Part shown: positions 1 through 10,909 of the stretch, one piece after another
Layout: every line of letters starts with the position of its first letter
Position numbering within the stretch: position 1 is the stretch's first letter
DNA from: Heterobasidion occidentale
Lineage: Eukaryota > Basidiomycota > Agaricomycetes > Russulales > Bondarzewiaceae
DNA: 25,959 bases
Direction of reading: 5' to 3'
Assembly: GCA_039111635.1 (NCBI GenBank)
Contig: JBCAQO010000126.1
Span: 1-25,959 of the forward strand
The notes under the pieces: model-generated
Database searches by the model: none
What the model was told of the DNA's origin: nothing
Seen by the model: the letters and a program-made list of their open reading frames with translations, nothing else
Translations under genes and position numbers: made by a program

Positions 1-109
1 TGATCCATCGGTATAGAACGACCCCGAAGGGCCCCGATCGGTCAAGTCATAACAGCGCTTGCTAGCTGAAAGACTTGAGGCATGGGAGAGGCACGCGGCG
101 CTTGTACCG

Positions 110-1200
110 CTAGACCGACGTTGTCGCAGTGAGGTGTGATGGTGATGCTGTTCTACTTTGATGCTGAACGGACAAGAAGTGAGCAAATGGAGCTGCAAGT
201 TGCACTGATCGAGAAAGCGGCTGCATGATCCTAGCAGCACTGCTTGAGTGGGAAGATAGTTTGTGAGCCAAAGCAAACAATATAACAATATGACCCAAGT
301 GAGACATACTTATCTCGACGTGGGGTTGGAGCAAGCTGTTGCTCGCCTGCTCGCAGAGCTGGGTCAATAGAGAGATCATCGAAGCCATATTGATGTTGAG
401 ACGGTGCAACGTATGGCTGTGACGGGGTGAGCTCCATATTCGGATTACCATACATTCGAGTATCTTGAGAGAAAGCCGAAGGAGTTGAAAGACGAGGAAC
501 GTGGCCTAACAAAGGAGCAACTGGTGCCGGAGTTATGAAAGGAGGCGGCTGTGGAGGTGGCCCGACTGATGCAGCTGCCTTAGACTACTAACCATAAATT
601 CAAAGGTATGATGAATCCTGATTATGTCCTACCTTTCGCTTGCGAGGTTTTTTCAGCGCTGGCACCATTGGATTAACTGAAGGAGTGTCCGTAGTTTCGG
701 CTTGCACTGCTAAGCTCTGGAACTTTGGGTTGATGCCACGAGTCCTGGGTAGAGATATGATGTCCCCTACACGCTCCAACTGTACGATGGTGCCCCCTTG
801 GCCTTGGGTGCTACGGCTTGATCGCCTGAGTACCGGTTGAACTGTTTCAGACACGGTGGGCCTAAAATCACTATTTTCCTGTCGGTGTTGATCATTGGAT
901 TGATGGATCTGAGAACCTAGAAGACAATCAGAGTTCTCAGGAAGAATAGACAGAGGTGCATGCATACCGGGAAAGGTCTCTGGAGTGAAAGGCATATGTG
1001 GATCAAACGGGAGAGAACCAGAGTCGTACAACAGATGCAGCTCCCGGGACCTCATACGAACAGCCGTGGATGGCGAAAGAGATGAATCTTTGAGAAAACA
1101 GAGGACGACGAGCAGGATTTTGAGGATCCAGCTGCAACCAAACAACCGCAGTGCTGGTGTACTGCTGGCATAATAGCGAGGTGAGCGGAAGGCTGCGGAA
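110..1200 (-). CDS. 3' exons of an unrecognised multi-exon gene
   Basis: Three exons can be threaded in phase on the minus strand: 1200-633, 578-310 and 242-110, with introns of 54 bp (632-579) and 67 bp (309-243) and a TAG stop at 110-112. The first exon is preceded by a good acceptor (TAG at 1203-1201, with a CTTAAC branch-like site upstream), so the true start lies further upstream and was not found. The readable product is about 320 residues, rich in Ser, Pro and Gln, with a basic cluster (KKPRKRK) just before the first intron that resembles a nuclear localisation signal, then a proline-rich run and an acidic FDDLSIDPAL segment. No known domain was recognised. It may be a transcription-factor-like or transposon-associated protein. 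Exon phasing is observed; nuclear location is inference. Confidence 0.35.
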
Positions 1201-1921
1201 CTACAAACGTGGCAACTAGGTTAAGGTTTCAACTGCAGCTATGTAAACAGATCTTCATTTCACATAGTAAGTACACGTATCCTACACTTCAGACATTTAA
1301 CGTAGACGGCAATACGCTCGAGAAGAACATCCTTGAAAGGACCATCCCTGCGGCCTCATGTACAATCCAACTTTTGAGCATTGTACTGCCGGCAAGGGTT
1401 TCTATCTGGTGTATAATTTGTGAATATGGCTGCGGGTGAGGAGATTGAACAGACGTTCGGTACCCTTCGGTACGTTTTCCCATTGTCAACAGGTGGAGCG
1501 CTCGCTGACGTGACTTGTCGTTCTGTCCGGGCAATCGTGATTGTACACTGTGAGGTCGTGAAGCGGGTAACGTATTAAGTGTGCACGGAGGATCCAGATG
1601 AAGATAGTACATATGTAATTAGGGGGCAGGAATGGGGGTGGATAGCCAGTGTCGATCTCGACAGTAATGAAGGTCTGCACCCGAGTCTGAGTCCTATGCT
1701 TGTTAACAAGAGATCCAGCGTGTTCATGCCCGCCGAAAAGCCACAGGTCACGGCGCACAGTGCAGTCCAGAGCAGCTCAAGACGAAAGCATGTATGGAGG
1801 AGGACTTTGTCTGGCAAGCGTCTGAGGTAGGGCATTCTCCAGGAGAGGGACACGGGAACAGGCACGTCACGCAGCACATGCCGTGCTTCACGAAGGCCTA
1901 TGCGCGTGCCAGATATGACAG
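1201..1921. other. Stretch without a supported gene
   Basis: Open frames exist on both strands, but they overlap each other and none shows a recognisable domain. The minus-strand frame at about 1530-1289 could hold an upstream exon of the gene at 110-1200, but no convincing donor site was found. No N-terminal Hsp70 sequence was seen here, although the neighbouring BiP relic would have needed it. Confidence 0.4.
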
Positions 1922-3326
1922 GATCCACGCCGTCGTCTCCTTCGTCAGCAGGAGCAGTGTTTTCTTGTCCGGGTCACTGATCTTGCCACCAAACCCTTCC
2001 TGATCACCAAGCTGCACCTTGAGGCTGTAGACAAACAACGAGAGCAAGTTTAGCGCCTTGATGTGTGCGCGGGAGGCTTCATCTTCGGAGGCGAAGTCTT
2101 CGGCTTCCTTAATCATGCACTTGATCTCTTCCTTGGAGAGACGGCCCTTTTCATTGGTGATCATGATAGATTCAGATTTACCACTGTCGATTGGCAAGCT
2201 AAGTAGTCATCTGATTGAGAAGCAACTGTGGTACTTACATTCCCTTGTCGGCGGCAGAGACCTTCATGATACCGTTTGCATCAACCTCGAAGGTGACCTC
2301 GATCTGAGGAACGCCACGGGGTGGAATGCCGGAAAGCTCAAACTTTCTAAGAAGGTTGTTGTCCTTCGTCAGCGAACGTTCACCCTCGAAGACCTGGATC
2401 AAGATAGTAGGCTGGTTGTCTGTGGCCGTTGAGAAGCTAAAACCCACTATCAGTACAGGGAAGGGTTAAATAATGGAATGTGCTGACATCTGGGACTTGC
2501 ATGTAGGGATGACAGTGTTACGATGGATGAGCTTCATGAAGACCACCAGTGGTCTCAATACTGAGGGAGAGGGCAGCAACATCGACAAGAACGACATCAT
2601 TGGTACCAGCCTCGCCAGAGAGGATACCACCCTGGACGGCAGCACCGTACGCGACAGCCTTATTGGGGTTGATACCCTTAGAGGGCTCCTTGCCACCAAA
2701 GAACTCCTTGAGCAGCTGCTGGACCTTAGGAATACAAGTCGAACCACTGACGAGTACGACCTTTTAGGAGACAAGTCAGCATCCTGCTGGAGTATATCAA
2801 CGTAGCTGCACACCTTGTCAATGTCCTCCTTCTTAACACAAGCATCCTTAAGAACCTGCTCAACAGGCTTCATCGTCTTACAAAAGAGGTCCAAGTTCAG
2901 CTCCTCAAACTTGGCGCGATTAAACAACTCGGAGAAGTCGTTGCCGTTCTCAAACGCCTCTATTTCAATGCGGGTGCTCTGCTGCGAACTGAGAGTGCGC
3001 TTCGCCTTCTCAACCTCGCGCTTCAGTTTGCCCATTGCCCGGAAGTTAGAGGTCATGTCAGTGCCGGTCTTCTTCTTGTACTGCTTGACGAGGTAGTCGA
3101 TGACACAGTTGTCGAAGTCCTCACCACTGAGATGGGTGTCACCGGCTGTGGCCAATACCTCGAAGACGCCCTCGTCAATGGATAAGAGGTAGACGTCAAA
3201 AGTTCCACCACCGAGATCATAGACGATGATCCGAGACTTGCCGCCCTTGTTGTCAAGGCCGTATGCGATAGCAGCAGCAGTGGGCTCGTTGATGATATGG
3301 AGGACAGTGAGACCGGCGATGACATC
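1922..3326 (-). pseudogene. KAR2: BiP/Kar2-type Hsp70 relic, central part (inverted segment)
   Basis: This is the middle of an ER-type Hsp70 chaperone. It starts inside the ATPase domain at DVIAGLTV, continues through [14 protein letters not shown], the phosphate-2 motif [29 protein letters not shown] and GSTCIPKV, and reaches the substrate-binding domain ([27 protein letters not shown]) and the start of the lid, stopping after KETTAWI. Three introns fit in phase: 2813-2761 (53 bp), 2487-2437 (51 bp) and 2238-2184 (55 bp). The gene is broken: about the first 215 residues are absent, a 2-bp deletion near 2541-2548 shifts the frame, and the last 60 or so residues sit on the other strand at 3342-3521. 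Several conserved Arg codons read Cys (DNCVID, LFCKT, STCIP, PTCKS). BiP in a healthy genome folds proteins in the ER lumen; this copy cannot. Confidence 0.9.
2184..2238 (-). other. Intron in the BiP relic (55 bp)
   Basis: GTAAGT donor and GACAG acceptor join the codons for the conserved ADKG and GKSES segments in phase. A GATGAC branch-like site lies 25 bp before the acceptor. A surviving intron shows this is a relic of a genomic gene and not a retro-copy. Confidence 0.75.
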
Positions 3327-3341
3327 ACTCATTTGACCTAG

Positions 3342-3521
3342 TGGATCGACGAGAACGGCGTGTCGGCGACTGTGGAGAAGCTCAAGGAGAAGCTCACTGA
3401 GGTGCAGGCGGTCGTGAACCCGATCACGAGCAAGATGTATGAGGGCGCGGGCGCCGGATCGAGCTACAAGCCTGGTCCGGACGACAAGCAGGAGCCGTTC
3501 CACTCGCACGACAAGCTTTAG
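3342..3521 (+). pseudogene. KAR2: BiP/Kar2 C-terminal tail with HDEL-like signal
   Basis: These 59 codons plus TAG read [18 protein letters not shown] and continue through [12 protein letters not shown] to a C-terminal HSHDKL. This is the lid end of a fungal BiP, where the family signature is a terminal HDEL retention signal; here the third residue is Lys, one G-to-A change from Glu. The piece begins at exactly the Trp-Ile pair at which the minus-strand part at 1922-3326 stops, so the two form one gene with the middle part flipped. No start codon or upstream coding sequence accompanies it on this strand. Confidence 0.85.
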
Positions 3522-4458
3522 TACTTGGTGTATACAATTTGGGTATTTTCAAAGTAATTATTAGAACGGATTCTTGCCCATCTGGAGGCCCCGTTGAGAA
3601 CTTGTCATCTCAATCGCGTCAACGTCGACCAGGATGAACAGCCATTAGATTTTGAGTGCGTGAAGTCGTCTCCTGTTCATGTTCGTGCTCGATAGCCCAG
3701 TTTGCTAGGTATATGACATCACCTACCTCAACTGTTGTCTTGAAAATCAAGTGCAGCTCGGACGGGCTGATGGTTTTGGGAGGGGAAGACCGAGCGCCGT
3801 GTTGTATCAGCAGAAGATGTTGCGAGGAGGATGTAATCCACCCGTTCGTTCCTATCCAAACGGGAGCCCGGAGCGCCACCACACACGAAGGACCTCCCTC
3901 GTCATGAATCATCCATGGTCAGTATTGTGAAGAAAGAGGAAGACTCACGTATCCGCTATTCCCTGCGTGTATCGACGACATAATCAATCATCAGATGGCT
4001 TAACCACAACTCTTCCTGTAGACAGCAGCCTTTGGATGACTGTCCAAACTATGACATTGAGAGCTTGCAACAGAAGCCCTAGGCGCATCAGTTGAAATCT
4101 GGAACAAAGGAACCTAACAGGATGAGATCAGTGTGGTGGGCCGTATCTGGAGAGAGTGATACAGCTCAAGACTCACATCTGGATATCCGAGTGCTCGATT
4201 AAAGGATGTAACATAGAACATTGAAGAGAACGGCCAGGAAATGGCAGTGTGTTGAGTGCAAGATCAAGGCCTTGTGGACACTGCGAGTTACCAACACGTT
4301 GTGATCATGTATATGTAAGCGGCCAGCGCAGCGAGAGCTCACTAGCAACTTGTTCTCTACGATGCTCACGGCTCCTGAGTGCTCTTTCACATTAAGTTTG
4401 TCGTCTCTCATTGTTCTTTGCCACTCACGCAGCCTGGCTCACACTACAGTTCTTCAGC
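3522..4458. other. Stretch without a supported gene
   Basis: The first part is probably the old 3' flank of the BiP gene. A 97-codon minus-strand frame (3912-3619) and an 83-codon plus-strand frame (3656-3907) overlap almost completely, show no family signature and were not accepted. The 5' end of the Plavaka transposon must lie in the last few hundred bases, but no terminal inverted repeat was identified by eye. Confidence 0.4.
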
Positions 4459-5097
4459 ATGGCACGCCGGCCTCAGGCACGCCGGCCTCGACGTTCTCTC
4501 CCGACTTTGAAACATCCTCATTGGTTCAGCTGCCTGAGCTGCAGCAAGATCTTCAGCTCGCAGCTGGCGGTTGCACAACATCTCAACAATCATTTTACAG
4601 GCTGTATGACCTGGGTGGTCAACCTTGCTGCTCGTGCTTCACTCAAATTATCGACTGCAACAGTGATCAATCCGGACACAAGAGGTGGTGGAGATATCAA
4701 TATGGAGGAGCCATCCAGCCTTGCAGCTGAACATGAATGGATGGATGATGCTGAAGATATCAATTTTACAGCGCCAAACCATGTCCCTATCACAATCCCA
4801 TCTTCCCACATTGATTCCAATTTCCCTCATGCCAACGCCGTCGTTCCACCTCCCGCGCTGCCAAACAATGCAATGCAAGCGGACTCTACACATACTCAAT
4901 GGCACCCACGCCCCTCGAAAGTTTACGGTACTAGCAAGGATTTCATGGGGCGCTTCGATGATGACCGGTTCGCCCACGAGCGACTAACAAACATGTTCTA
5001 TCCTTTCTCGTGCAAAGGAGACTGACAAATTGCCTCCTTTCTCCTTCGTTCAAGCCTTTCAACAAGAGAGATTGATAACTTTCTATCCCTGTCCTGG

Positions 5098-5146
5098 GTG
5101 AGTCATTTTTTCGTCATATTTACTTTAATTTCTGATCGAAAACTAG
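5098..5146 (+). other. Intron 1 of the Plavaka relic (49 bp)
   Basis: GTGAGT donor after the SLSW codons and AACTAG acceptor before IKALPLSF. Removing it keeps the frame across a junction that is conserved in the family. Confidence 0.7.
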
Positions 5147-5440
5147 ATCAAAGCCCTTCCGTTGTCTTTTCATTCGTCGAAAGAGCTCAGAGGACGGGCA
5201 GAGCTCCTTCCGTCTGGCCCATCATGGCACTGCCAGATGCTCACCGTCCGTGGATTTCTGACCAAAAATCCCATGCGGTTCTTCTACCGCAACAGCCTTG
5301 AATGTGTCGAGTATCTCTTTGGTCATCCGTTAATCAAGGAATATCTCCTCATCAACCCTCATCAAGTTTACAAGGTTGCCGAAGGTTTCATTCGGATTTT
5401 TGGTGAGTGGATGTCGGGTGATACGGCGTGGTCAATGCAG

Positions 5441-5488
5441 GTAATTTATTGTATATGATGCTGCTTTATTCACTGATTTCTGCTCCAG
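5441..5488 (+). other. Intron 2 of the Plavaka relic (48 bp)
   Basis: GTAATT donor after AWSMQ and TGCTCCAG acceptor before SAIPEGGTLVG, with a CACTGAT branch-like site about 17 bp before the acceptor. Phase is conserved. Confidence 0.75.
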
Positions 5489-7740
5489 TCAGCCATACCT
5501 GAAGGTGGCACCCTGGTCGGGGTTATTCTATCATCTGACAAAACCACCTTGACGAACGGCACCGGAAATCGTGTTGCCCATCCACTGCTCATGTCACTTG
5601 CGAACATTGCCACAGAGTTTTGTATGAGGCTTCTCATCACGTGTTTGTCCTCGCGGCTCTTCTCCCGTGCCCTCATTTCATTTGCCATAAGTTGTACCGT
5701 GGAGTTCTTGAAAGTCGTGTGAAACATTGGTGTATAGATATCGTCTGTAATCCACTCAAGGTGGCTGCCCATGCCGGGCACATGATGACAGACCCTCGCA
5801 GTTTCTCGCGCTGGTGTTTCACCCCCTCGTTTCATATATCGTCGACAACCCTGAAGCACAGATGATTGCTGGTGTTGACGCAAAAGCTCAGCAGTCACGC
5901 TCGCCACTTATAAGCAATTCGGTGATGATTTTTGTCATGAGCCTTGTACCTCCTCGACAACTCTTGCGCAGCTTGCTGCCCTTGCTCTCGAAGCCCCTGA
6001 CCCTTGGAACCTTGAGGATTACTTGCCGAAGGCCAAAAAATGTCGCTTAAATGGAGTTTTTCACCCTTTCTGGGCCGACTGGGCGCTATCGGATCCTTCC
6101 TCTTTCCTCACACCCGAAATCTTACATCAATAGCACAAACAATTCTAGGATCACGACATGAAGTGGTGTCGTCAGTTGCTTGGCGATGCCGAGATCGATT
6201 TTCAATATTCAGTTTTACACCCCCGCGTGGGGTTTTGCATCTTTCACGAAGGGATTTCACCACTCAAGCAAGTCACCGGGAGAAAACACCGAGATATTCA
6301 AAGGTACATTATAGCCTGTATTGCCGGCACTGCCCCATCAAGATTTATTGTTGTGATTCGTGCCCTCATGGATTTCCGGTATCTATCCCAGTCTCCGTTG
6401 ATTGATGCCCCTACTATCGACAAGATTTCCAATGCGCTGAAGGAATTCCACGACAACAAGAGCGCAGTCATTGAAGCCGGTGCACGCAGGGAGAAAAGGG
6501 GGGTCATTGACAACTGGTACATACCGAAGTTTGAGCTTATGCAGAGCGTCGCGCCAAGCATTTGAGCGATGGGTGCTCCGATCCAGTACACTGCTGATAC
6601 CACTGAGCACAGCCATATTCGCCTCGTCAAGGAACCCTTCCGCGCCAATAACCATCGTGATTTTGATCCTCAGATTTGTCGCCACCTCGATCGGGCCGAA
6701 AAATGTGGGCTATTCGATATCACGACTACCATTCGCACTGCGCGATCTGCGGAATTTGTGTGTTGTCCTACAGAGCATGCTGACCATGATGATGTTGGTG
6801 ACAATGATGATCACCCGGCCAAAACGACAGTCTTATTTGACAGTGCACACCCCTCCCAAGATTTTTTTATGCTCTCAACCGGCAAGATCCCCATAGGTGC
6901 TTCAGCTCCTCGTGTGTTTTCAACAGAATCCACTGCATTTCGGCTCAATGTTCGTCCATCAATCTGTCAAGTTTCGATTGATAAGGCTGCGACATTGTTC
7001 CTGCTCCCAGACCTTTGCCCTGCACTAGTAGAGTACCTCCGCCGTTGTCACAGCAATCTCCTCTTACCTCTCGCAGTTGGTGGCCGAAGGACTGCCACCA
7101 CCCCCCACAACTCTCAGCTTCCCTTCGACACTATTGAGGTCTGGTATCAAGTCCGTGTCCAAACATGATCGGTGTTTGCTCAAAAGACAGTCCTCCCCTC
7201 GTGCCTTGTCCAAGCATGTCCTCCATCAGAGGATTGGCCGTATGGAAGGAACGATCCTGTCGTGATCATTAATGACAAGACAATACCTTGGCCAGGGCAG
7301 GGTGTTAAGGGTGAGCGTCAAATTTCTAACGATAAACTGTGACTTGTATGTACTGATTAGTGCAAAGGCCACTCTATTGCTTAGTTACAGATTATCTTTC
7401 AACCTCTACTACCTTCATCAAAGTCACTGCAGCGAATCCCGTATCTAGCATATGCTCACCGTTATGATTTCATTACACAGCCATCAACATGCACTTCCCC
7501 TGGACCAAAGCCAGATCCTACAACAGGCATGTATGTCCTCAAACGAGCATTACGTGTGGACGGCACTAGAGTAGGTGATATCATCCCCCTTGCTCAGATC
7601 CGCATGCCTGTCAATTTGGTTCCAGTATTTGGTGCTTCTGCGGATTGTTGATTGACGGCACAGAATAGTCTAGCATGCAGTTACAGTTTTCATTTGAACA
7701 AGTATGTGGACAAGGAAAGCTATGCCATGCTCGATAGTTA

Positions 7741-8088
7741 GCCATAGTTGTAGTGTCTATGTTTAGCATCTCGAAAACTGCATCTATGTGGATCATATAC
7801 AAGAACAATCCTCGATACTGTGCAAGCTGCATCTGCGAGGCGCCAATCAAGCAATGTTGACAAGGTGATTCTGCCCGTTCTGCGGTTACTGATTATCGTA
7901 CTTGCTATTGTCTTGCAAGCTATGCCTAGAGCTGTGTTGCTAACTATGGTTAGTAGTGTCTTGAGAGACACCTGCATTGTCTTGCAAGACTCAACTAGAG
8001 GTCCTAGCCTATTTCGGATAGGATCAAGCTTAAATTCACTATGCAGAGTCACACCGAAATGTCAAGTTGTCATTAGCTATTTCTAGAC
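7741..8088. repeat. Outer, diverged half of an inverted repeat (left side)
   Basis: From about 7890 to 8088 this sequence is recognisably the reverse complement of about 15445-15640, but only at roughly 75% by eye. Shared blocks include CTATTGTCTT, CCTAGAGCTGT, GTCTTGAGAGACA and CTTGCAAGACT. Nearer the arm (8089-8145) the match rises to about 90%. Between 7741 and 7890 nothing could be assigned. It may be an old interspersed repeat present on both sides in opposite orientation. Confidence 0.55.
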
Positions 8089-9006
8089 ACCACTAGCTCT
8101 AGTGGACCTAGCAAAAGCTAGGTCTCGGCAGTCGGATTCCTGATGAAGGCAACAGTGACACACAATGAATTCTGCCAAGATGACCTACCCTTCCAACTCC
8201 GATTCCACCGTGGCAGGCAAAGTTCCTAGCCTGCGATTTCCTCTCTTGTAATCTTCCTCCCTGGAGCCCACACCGTCTGGGGTTCCAGTCTCCGTCGTCT
8301 GCGACTTGCTCGATTCTTCACCCTGGTGAGCTTCAGTTTCCGCCTTCTGGCGCTTGCTCCCAGAACCCTCGCTGGTCACGACCCATGCTCAGTTCTCCGC
8401 CGCCGGCTCTTGGATCCTTCGGTGCTGAGACCAGCTTCGTCGCTCTTGCGTTTCTCAGTCGCTCGCAGTTCAGATGCGCGTAGCGGAGCTGGAATAATAG
8501 AAGGGGCAGGCCAAAAGTCAAGCATGTCATAGCTTTTGTTGTTCGTCAGCCATCCATCCTTGCCAAGGTGCTCTTTGTATATCTGGAGGTACTTTTCTGA
8601 GGATTTCAGTTGCTTGAGTGCGTCGTTTTTGGAAGGATACGATGTTCCGAATTCTAGGTCCATCTCCGTGTAGACCGGGACGAATAGCTTTCGAAGATCG
8701 TTGATTAGCGTGGCATGTGCGGAATGAAGAAATTTTTTGATGCTAGGGTATCCAAGCAGGCGAGGCGGTGCATAGTTGAAATATTCTAGTTTACCTTCTC
8801 CTTCACGAGTCTGTTGTTCGTCATCTCTGAATGTGCTATCAAAATGACGATAGACTGCACTGGAAATTGCACGAAAAAGAGAAGCGTCATGCTTGACGTA
8901 TCGGATGCTGTAATATAGAAGGACGTGAAGGAATGACTCAAGATCGTCGCGAAATTCATGAACTTTGTTGACGCTGAGAAGATCCGCAGAGATATTGCCA
9001 TGTTCC

Positions 9007-9068
9007 CTACGCGTCCATCGGACAGTATATCAGATGAAGGTCGCTCAAGCAGACAGAGAAAGACTCAC
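9007..9068 (-). other. Intron 3 of the left kinase copy (62 bp, GT-AG)
   Basis: GTGAGT donor after the LNSMT codons, GCGTAG acceptor before GTWQY. The right copy has GC at the same donor. Confidence 0.75.
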
Positions 9069-9229
9069 CGTCATAGAATTCAACGCAGACTGCGTCACTT
9101 CGCCATCATCAGAAAGGATCGTTGCCAAATCCCAATCAATAAGGAGTCCAGTCCCTTCATCTGTGATCAGAATGTTCCTGCCACTGATGTCCCGATGGAA
9201 CACCTTGGCATTGTACGCTTTTTGATGAG

Positions 9230-9283
9230 CTATAGCGCATATTCAGCTATAGGCCAGCAAAAGAAATACAGTATGAAACCCAC
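9230..9283 (-). other. Intron 2 of the left kinase copy (54 bp)
   Basis: GTGGGT donor after HAIE and CTATAG acceptor before the AHQKAYNAK segment; phase 1 is conserved, and the right copy has the same intron at 13990-14043. Confidence 0.75.
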
Positions 9284-10333
9284 CTTCGATTGCATGCATA
9301 ATCACACAACATAGTTCGAAAGTCGAATTGAACTCGGATAACGGACGTCCTATGTCTTGCAGCACAATCCGATAATGCCTGTGCTTCTCTATCTCCTTGA
9401 CCTTCAAGCCCTTTCTTGTCTGTGAAAATTCGTGGGTTCGCGTCCCCTGGTTCCCCACATCACCCGAGTAGAGAACGTGAGGAATGTGTGGGACCTGAGC
9501 CTGCGCCAGAATCTCATAAGTCTCGCCCTCTTTATGGACCCCGTCAGAAACGTATCTCCAACTATCCTTGAGGAAAACAAGCTTCTTCGTCGAGAGATCG
9601 AACACCTCATATCCCTCGGTGGCCCTACCAGTCGGGCTGCGTCCCTGGAACTGCGCTCGAGATGCCACCAGGAAGTTCTCGCTCTGGTCGTTCTCATTCA
9701 CCACAAGGAACTTCCGAAACGTGTCGTCCGAAGCGTATCGCTTGGGTGGGTTCTCCTCATCCTCACCCCTCACACGGGCTAGGACTCTGGCCCGTTTGTC
9801 TAATTCCACCTTCGTCATCTCAATTTCCTCCGCTGTTGGTGTCGATACCGTAATGTCGTGTCCACGCTGCTCGTCAGAGAGATGGTTGTACTGCCAGAAG
9901 AATCTCGCCAGATGAACGACGTTCGTCCGCCAGTCGAAGCGTTCGGTAACGACAGCACCAGCACGATCCCAGCGAATGAAACGAGCGTAGTTTTGGAGAA
10001 AGAGGACCGAGAAGACGAAGCATCGGGGCTGCGATCGAAAAATGAGGTTGGTGTACGATATGATTTGACCTGTGTTATGGATGGCCAGATCAGTCATGTG
10101 TTGAAACGAGTGGGCCTTCCTAGACTTCGCATCTGGATTTGGATCCACGAACGGATCGTCGGCCAACGGTTTACACTCGATGGGTACCTCCATTTGCTTA
10201 AAACTTGCACCGAGTTCTGGTACGTTGCTCGCCTTGTATACAGAGATATCGGTTTCTGGTCCCGATCCTCTTTGAAGGTTGTGTCGACTAGGACGAGGTC
10301 AGGACAAATACCGGCTTCATTCACAGCGTTTAT

Positions 10334-10398
10334 CTACAAAATATATAAAATGATTAAGATATGATCTATTTGGAGATGGGAGATACTCAAAAATCTAC
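10334..10398 (-). other. Intron 1 of the left kinase copy (65 bp, uncertain donor)
   Basis: The acceptor TTTTGTAG at 10341-10334 fits the following frame INAVNEAG. The only GT near the expected donor (GTAGAT) leaves one base too many, so exons 1 and 2 do not join in phase. The same is true in the right copy. Either the donor was altered before the duplication or the real splice site differs. Confidence 0.45.
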
Positions 10399-10909
10399 CC
10401 TCGAATCCTGTACCACCGGCAGTGTTGTCTTCGAATGCATCAACGTAACCTTCCGGAAGCTCACGGACGGTCTCAGTGTGCATGAAAGTATCGATGAATT
10501 TATCAACAGGCATGGGCCCGACAAATTCATCCCGCATTTCGTGGGCAAATTTCTTATATTGCGTGGAGGCTCTGTCGGGAGCCGCAAGACTAAATCGTTG
10601 AGCAGCTGATTCTTTGTATTTCTGTGGTTTGCCACCAGTTTGAAGCAGCAGAGGAGTAGACATGTTCGACAAGTGAGTTGTAGGAAATCAGAAAACCAAT
10701 GTGAGGACACTTACGGTAGAGATTCAGAAGGTTTAAGTACTCGAGGCCAACGACCAATGCTCGTTTGTACCCAGTGGCCGTGCTACCGTGTGAGATCGTG
10801 GACGTTGAGATCAAAACGCGAATGCGGAGTCCGGACACATCGTTCGTTGTCCGCCACCGGATAATTCAAGTCCCGCGAGAGCTCACTACATCAGCCGCTA
10901 CCGCTCTAT

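Larger units (their letters stand above)
4459..7740 (+). pseudogene. Plavaka-type transposase, decayed
   Basis: This is a nearly full-length but broken transposase of the basidiomycete Plavaka group (CACTA/KDZ-related cut-and-paste DNA transposons). The start at 4459 gives a basic N-terminus followed by a C2H2 finger (CLSC, 12 residues, HLNNH). Family signatures follow: YPFSCKGD, PSGPSW, GVILSSDKTTL, NRVAHPLLMSLANIATEF, HWCIDIVCNPLKVAAHAG, DPWNLEDYLPKAK, HEGISPLKQVTGRKHRDIQR, NWYIPKFELMQSVAPSI, PIQYTADTTEHSHI, and a C-terminal MYVLKRALRVDGTRVGDIIP that ends near LDS-stop at 7740. Introns at 5098-5146 and 5441-5488 restore the frame. Lesions: Trp-to-stop in D(TGA)QIASF near 5023; frameshifts near 5624, 5824 and 5892; two Trp-to-TAG between 6130 and 6152; CGA-to-TGA near 6563 and 7168; CAG-to-TAG near 7382. 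It cannot make a working transposase. Confidence 0.85.
8185..10663 (-). pseudogene. FunK1-family fungal protein kinase, left copy (broken)
   Basis: This is a kinase of the FunK1 (Pkinase_fungal) family, which is expanded in mushroom-forming fungi. Exons: 10663-10399, 10333-9284, 9229-9069 and 9006-8185. Seen in order: an N-terminal region of about 90 residues; ICPDLVLVDTTF after intron 1; the N-lobe with FNSTFELCCVIMHAIE; the catalytic loop HRDIS followed by GRN; the metal-binding equivalent LIDWDLA; GTWQY at the activation-segment end; a C-lobe; and a basic, Ser/Glu-rich tail (SRRRRTEH, SKRQKAE). Against the right copy it has three private deletions: 1 bp near 10250-10252, 2 bp (AT) near 8991-8995 just after GTWQY, and 1 bp in a G run near 8380. 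It lacks the right copy's lesions and keeps the longer tail to 8185. The 2-bp deletion alone removes the C-lobe. Confidence 0.85.

Noticed and set aside
2049..3096. Plus-strand frames between 2058 and 3096
   Set aside because: Antisense shadows of the BiP relic.
3360..3509. N-terminal part of a 347-codon minus-strand frame (3509-2466) as a fusion with Hsp70
   Set aside because: The first 50 or so residues are the antisense of the BiP C-terminal tail; Hsp70 similarity starts only at about 3326.
3619..3912. 97-codon minus-strand frame
   Set aside because: It overlaps an open frame on the other strand, has no recognisable feature and lies in the old 3' flank of the BiP relic.
9432..10364. Plus-strand frames opposite the left kinase, and minus-strand mirror frames opposite the right kinase
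   Set aside because: They are antisense shadows of the kinase exons, appear twice only because of the palindrome, and show no family signature.
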